This document shows, piece by piece, positions 62,901-64,000 of a stretch of DNA of 64,000 bases (within the stretch, counting starts at the first letter, position 1; every line of letters begins with the position of its first letter). Source of the stretch: Plazaster borealis. Its lineage: Eukaryota > Echinodermata > Asteroidea > Forcipulatida > Labidiasteridae. Below the pieces are notes generated by a model. That model made no database searches, was not told the origin of the DNA, and was given only the letters and a program-made list of their open reading frames with translations. Position numbers and translations under genes: made by a program. The stretch covers positions 1 to 64,000 of the forward strand of contig JAJGQC010000473.1 in NCBI GenBank assembly GCA_021014325.1, given 5' to 3'.

Positions 62901-63716
62901 CATTCAAGCTTCATATAAACCTTCGAGGTGTGCTAGAATTGATTAAGCAACTGATTTACGGGAGGATTTGAAACTGTTTAGCGGAGATACAATTCGTCAG
63001 CGTTTTCACGAAGTGGCGAATCAGTCCAAAATTATTCATTGTGGTATTTTTTTTTATGTTCTTAATGTATTTGGTGTCAAAATTGAAAAATGTGAAAAAT
63101 TGTAAGTCTTGAAATTGTATTCTTTACTAATTACGCCAATTGCCAAAGCGGCGAATCGTCTGCACTTACGGATTTGCGTTTCCACGAACTGGCAAATCCG
63201 ACACCCCCCCCCCCCCACGTGGGGAATGTGTGGCGAATCCGGAGCGCTCAGGTTTTTGCGTTTTCACGAACCGGCGAATCCGCGCCCTGTGTATGTGGTG
63301 AATCCGGTATGCTCAAGTTTTTTGCGTTTTCACGAACCGGCGAATAAGTTTTGAACCAAACAGTTTTTTTAAAAAGCATCCAAATACATAATTAAGTATT
63401 TAACTTGCACACTACCGTAACAGCGGTAATGATAAGGAGTAGAGCTGAACACGGTAAGGATAATGTTAGAGCTTACCACATTGAGAATAATGTTTAGAGC
63501 TGACCACGCTATAAGGATAAGGGTTAGAACTGACTACGGTAGTTTTATGATAACTGAAACTAATTTTTGAATTTTGCAAATACTTGTGTCTGCTGATTTT
63601 TTTCTGCAGGCCCGTGCCATAACAACGTTTGACGTTCCATCTCAGTATGAGCTGCTCCATGAATTTGATTCGGGTTTACCATCGGAAAAAGTTTGGATGA
63701 GTACAGCTAACATCCA
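47948..63716 (+). CDS. membrane-anchored PEP synthase / rifampicin phosphotransferase-like protein, N-terminal ~775 residues
   Basis: Exons: 47948-48220, 49456-49718, 51198-51311, 51878-51987, 52556-52611, 53230-53282, 54339-54472, 55232-55379, 55723-55784, 55919-56079, 56905-56961, 57676-57764, 58528-58655, 58892-58962, 59427-59491, 60074-60144, 60302-60378, 61020-61137, 61991-62085, 62786-62857, 63610-63716. All phases match; 2,324 nt. Residues ~2-25 form an N-terminal membrane anchor (FLTIMFCLVVLSLLAYIAV). Residues ~80-400 are the N-terminal region seen in animal homologues. From ~439 there is a PPDK-type ATP-grasp domain: GGKGSQLA (439-446), VPSGFCIT (461-468), FAVRSS (542-547), GVVFSRDPLTG (619-629), DIEWA (725-729) and LQARAIT (738-744, Ala where Pro is usual). 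This family uses ATP to phosphorylate a substrate through a mobile His domain, which must lie beyond the right edge. The substrate in animals is unknown. Exon 19 is taken from the second AG (61989-61990), since the first AG breaks the frame. Confidence 0.85.
48665..48972. mobile_element. fold-back element enclosing telomere-type repeats
   Basis: About 70-bp arms (48665-48733 and 48903-48972) are inverted copies sharing CAGCGAGGGGTTTTGTACTG and TCTTGAGATA. They surround (CCCTAA)n. Similarity may extend outward (GAGCC/GGCTC blocks near 48650 and 48985). It lies in intron 1 of the PEP synthase-like gene. No coding content. Confidence 0.75.
48741..48887. repeat. interstitial telomere-type (CCCTAA)n tract
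   Basis: About 24 hexamers of CCCTAA with variants CCCTCA and CCCGCA in the right half. The animal telomere repeat is TTAGGG; here it is internal and bounded by inverted arms. Confidence 0.9.
49198..49364. mobile_element. short inverted-repeat element in intron 1
   Basis: The left arm (49198-49241, ending TGTAGAGCCTCGA) and right arm (49322-49364, starting TCGAGGCTCTACACG) are inverted copies around an ~80-bp AT-rich centre. Confidence 0.65.
50303..50569 (+). pseudogene. 3' end of a non-LTR retrotransposon ORF2
   Basis: The open frame encodes WAGHLARRYDNRWA, WTPRNRTGKRGR, RWRDELSTYRGIAWQ and TAQDRVKLRTGEEAFLMRW, then runs into a (CAGA)n tail and a stop. This is the typical C-terminal end of reverse transcriptase ORFs in animal non-LTR elements. 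It is strongly 5'-truncated and lies in an intron of the PEP synthase-like gene. Confidence 0.7.
50532..50555. repeat. (CAGA)n microsatellite
   Basis: It tails the retrotransposon fragment. A second tract of the same kind lies at about 50755-50776, after two copies of GCCCCTCAATGTAGCTCTTG (50669 and 50727). Confidence 0.8.
50776..51044. mobile_element. fold-back element with GTGCC ends
   Basis: Inverted arms (about 50801-50878 and 50946-51020) share GGAATTTGGCACACAGTCAG and TTTGGCTATA around a roughly 70-bp loop. The outer ends GTGTGCCTTT and AAAGGCACA are also inverted. Confidence 0.65.
52331..52470. mobile_element. small MITE-like element
   Basis: The ends GACCCCCTTTGCAT and ATGCAAGGGGTC are inverted, with about 110 bp of non-coding, GC-richer sequence between them. 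In an intron of the PEP synthase-like gene. Confidence 0.45.
53648..53782 (+). mobile_element. tRNA-derived SINE, diverged copy
   Basis: GTCGTGGACGAGCGGTCTGG matches the head of the SINE at 45371, followed by CCACAGAGTGTGTGGGG and CATTACTTTGTCC. The two ends (GTGTCGTGG and CCACGACAC) are inverted. Confidence 0.5.
53897..54169. mobile_element. MITE containing (AAGTCATAATTTTG)-type repeats
   Basis: Ends TTTAAAGGGACAT and ATGTCCCTTTAA are inverted. The interior is a degenerate repeat of TCATAATTTTGACTTA in both orientations. Confidence 0.6.
54898..55040 (-). mobile_element. tRNA-derived SINE, - strand copy
   Basis: On the - strand, GTGTCGTGGCTGAGCGGTTA is a Leu/Ser-tRNA-like head. GTGTGGGTTCGTGTCCCGG is its B-box and ATAATTGCTTTGTCCCC its body. 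A short internal duplication (AGAAGCACTGGT) is present. Confidence 0.75.
57227..57591. mobile_element. MITE 3
   Basis: Ends AGGCACTGTACACGTTTGG and CCAAACGTGTACGATGCCT are inverted and flanked by TTAA on both sides. The interior includes an 18-bp-arm hairpin (AAAACTTCTTGCAAGAAGTT) and GAAACGACTCCCTCTGAAG. The end motif relates it to MITE 1 and MITE 2. Confidence 0.75.
62202..62383. mobile_element. MITE with GGGAGGTTTCGC ends
   Basis: Inverted ends GGGAGGTTTCGCATGCGAAC and TTTGCGTGCGAAACCTCCC (182 bp) are flanked by direct TATTA copies (62197-62201 and 62384-62388), a likely 5-bp target-site duplication. In an intron of the PEP synthase-like gene. Confidence 0.75.
62997..63350. repeat. irregular minisatellite
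   Basis: The core GCGTTTTCACGAACCGGCGA recurs near 63000 (diverged), 63175, 63257 and 63324. A 13-bp poly-C tract is at 63204-63216. The open frame through it is repeat-driven. Confidence 0.7.
63420..63545. repeat. short tandem repeat, about 36-bp unit
   Basis: About three units resembling CACGGTAAGGATAATGTTAG with AGAGCTGACC between them, in the last intron of the window. Confidence 0.6.
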
Positions 63717-64000
63717 GTGAGTTATTTTTGTCTACAAAACTTCCTTTGTTTAACAAACATTCTCCAGAGGGATATGTCCAAACGAAACAGTCGCTATTCT
63801 TGGGTAATTGTTTTTAAAGAACGACTTTTGTTTGGAATTGTATACATCAGCAAAAAACATTGTTATCAAGGAAAGCATTGTAATCTGAGCACAATGATTG
63901 ATATGATCGGTTTTATAAAGTGGCGGGAAAAACAAGGTCGAGAAAAATAATCATACAATTTCGCTTGCTCACTGAAGAATTTAAAACGCAAGGTGGCAGC

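Overview
The window looks like nuclear DNA of a marine invertebrate, most likely an echinoderm. The grounds are GT-AG spliced genes, tRNA-derived SINEs and short inverted-repeat elements of a kind I associate with echinoderm genomes, a retrotransposon ORF with a 2A-like motif next to a PHD finger (a pairing known from sea urchins and other invertebrates), and (CCCTAA)n telomere-type repeats. The species cannot be fixed from the sequence alone.

Layout. (1) 1-1179: unremarkable sequence, a short CCAAT-containing repeat module, and the 5' part of a non-LTR retrotransposon-like ORF (2A-like motif, then PHD finger). (2) 1180-28843: a head-to-tail array of about 141 copies of a 5S rRNA gene, all on the + strand. 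The unit is 198 bp: a 120-nt 5S-like region, a T-run terminator and a 78-bp spacer. Units fall into recurring variant classes and duplicated multi-unit blocks, with several truncated or fused units. (3) 28844-31131: AT-rich sequence with two local repeats. (4) 31132-38632 (- strand): a nine-exon gene for a roughly 1,420-residue transposon-derived protein (C2H2 finger, DUF6729-like region, RNase H-like DDE/E core). Its frame is broken seven times by single-base indels, most of them in homopolymers. Its probable promoter and noncoding first exon lie near 39.65-39.83 kb, next to the same CCAAT repeat module seen at the left end and a stray piece of the 5S unit. (5) 39985-43704: two large copies of a satellite region built from roughly 140-bp monomers carrying a TTCCGGTT/AACCGGAA dyad. 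(6) 44629-45004 (-): first exon of a secreted PAN/Apple-domain protein. (7) 45.3-47.7 kb: SINE, MITE and hairpin elements, some nested. (8) 47948 to the right edge (+): 21 exons encoding the first ~775 residues of a membrane-anchored PEP synthase / rifampicin phosphotransferase-like protein with a TATA box. Its introns hold SINEs, MITEs, a retrotransposon tail and a telomere-repeat fold-back element.

How it fits together: no operon-like coupling exists here. The 5S array is the dominant feature and the two multi-exon genes are independent. The points most worth a second look are the 5S array (its consensus departs from the usual animal 5S at helix IV/V positions), the shared promoter-like module flanking the array-plus-transposase block, the telomeric fold-back element, and the concentration of frame breaks in homopolymers, which suggests consensus errors rather than gene death.
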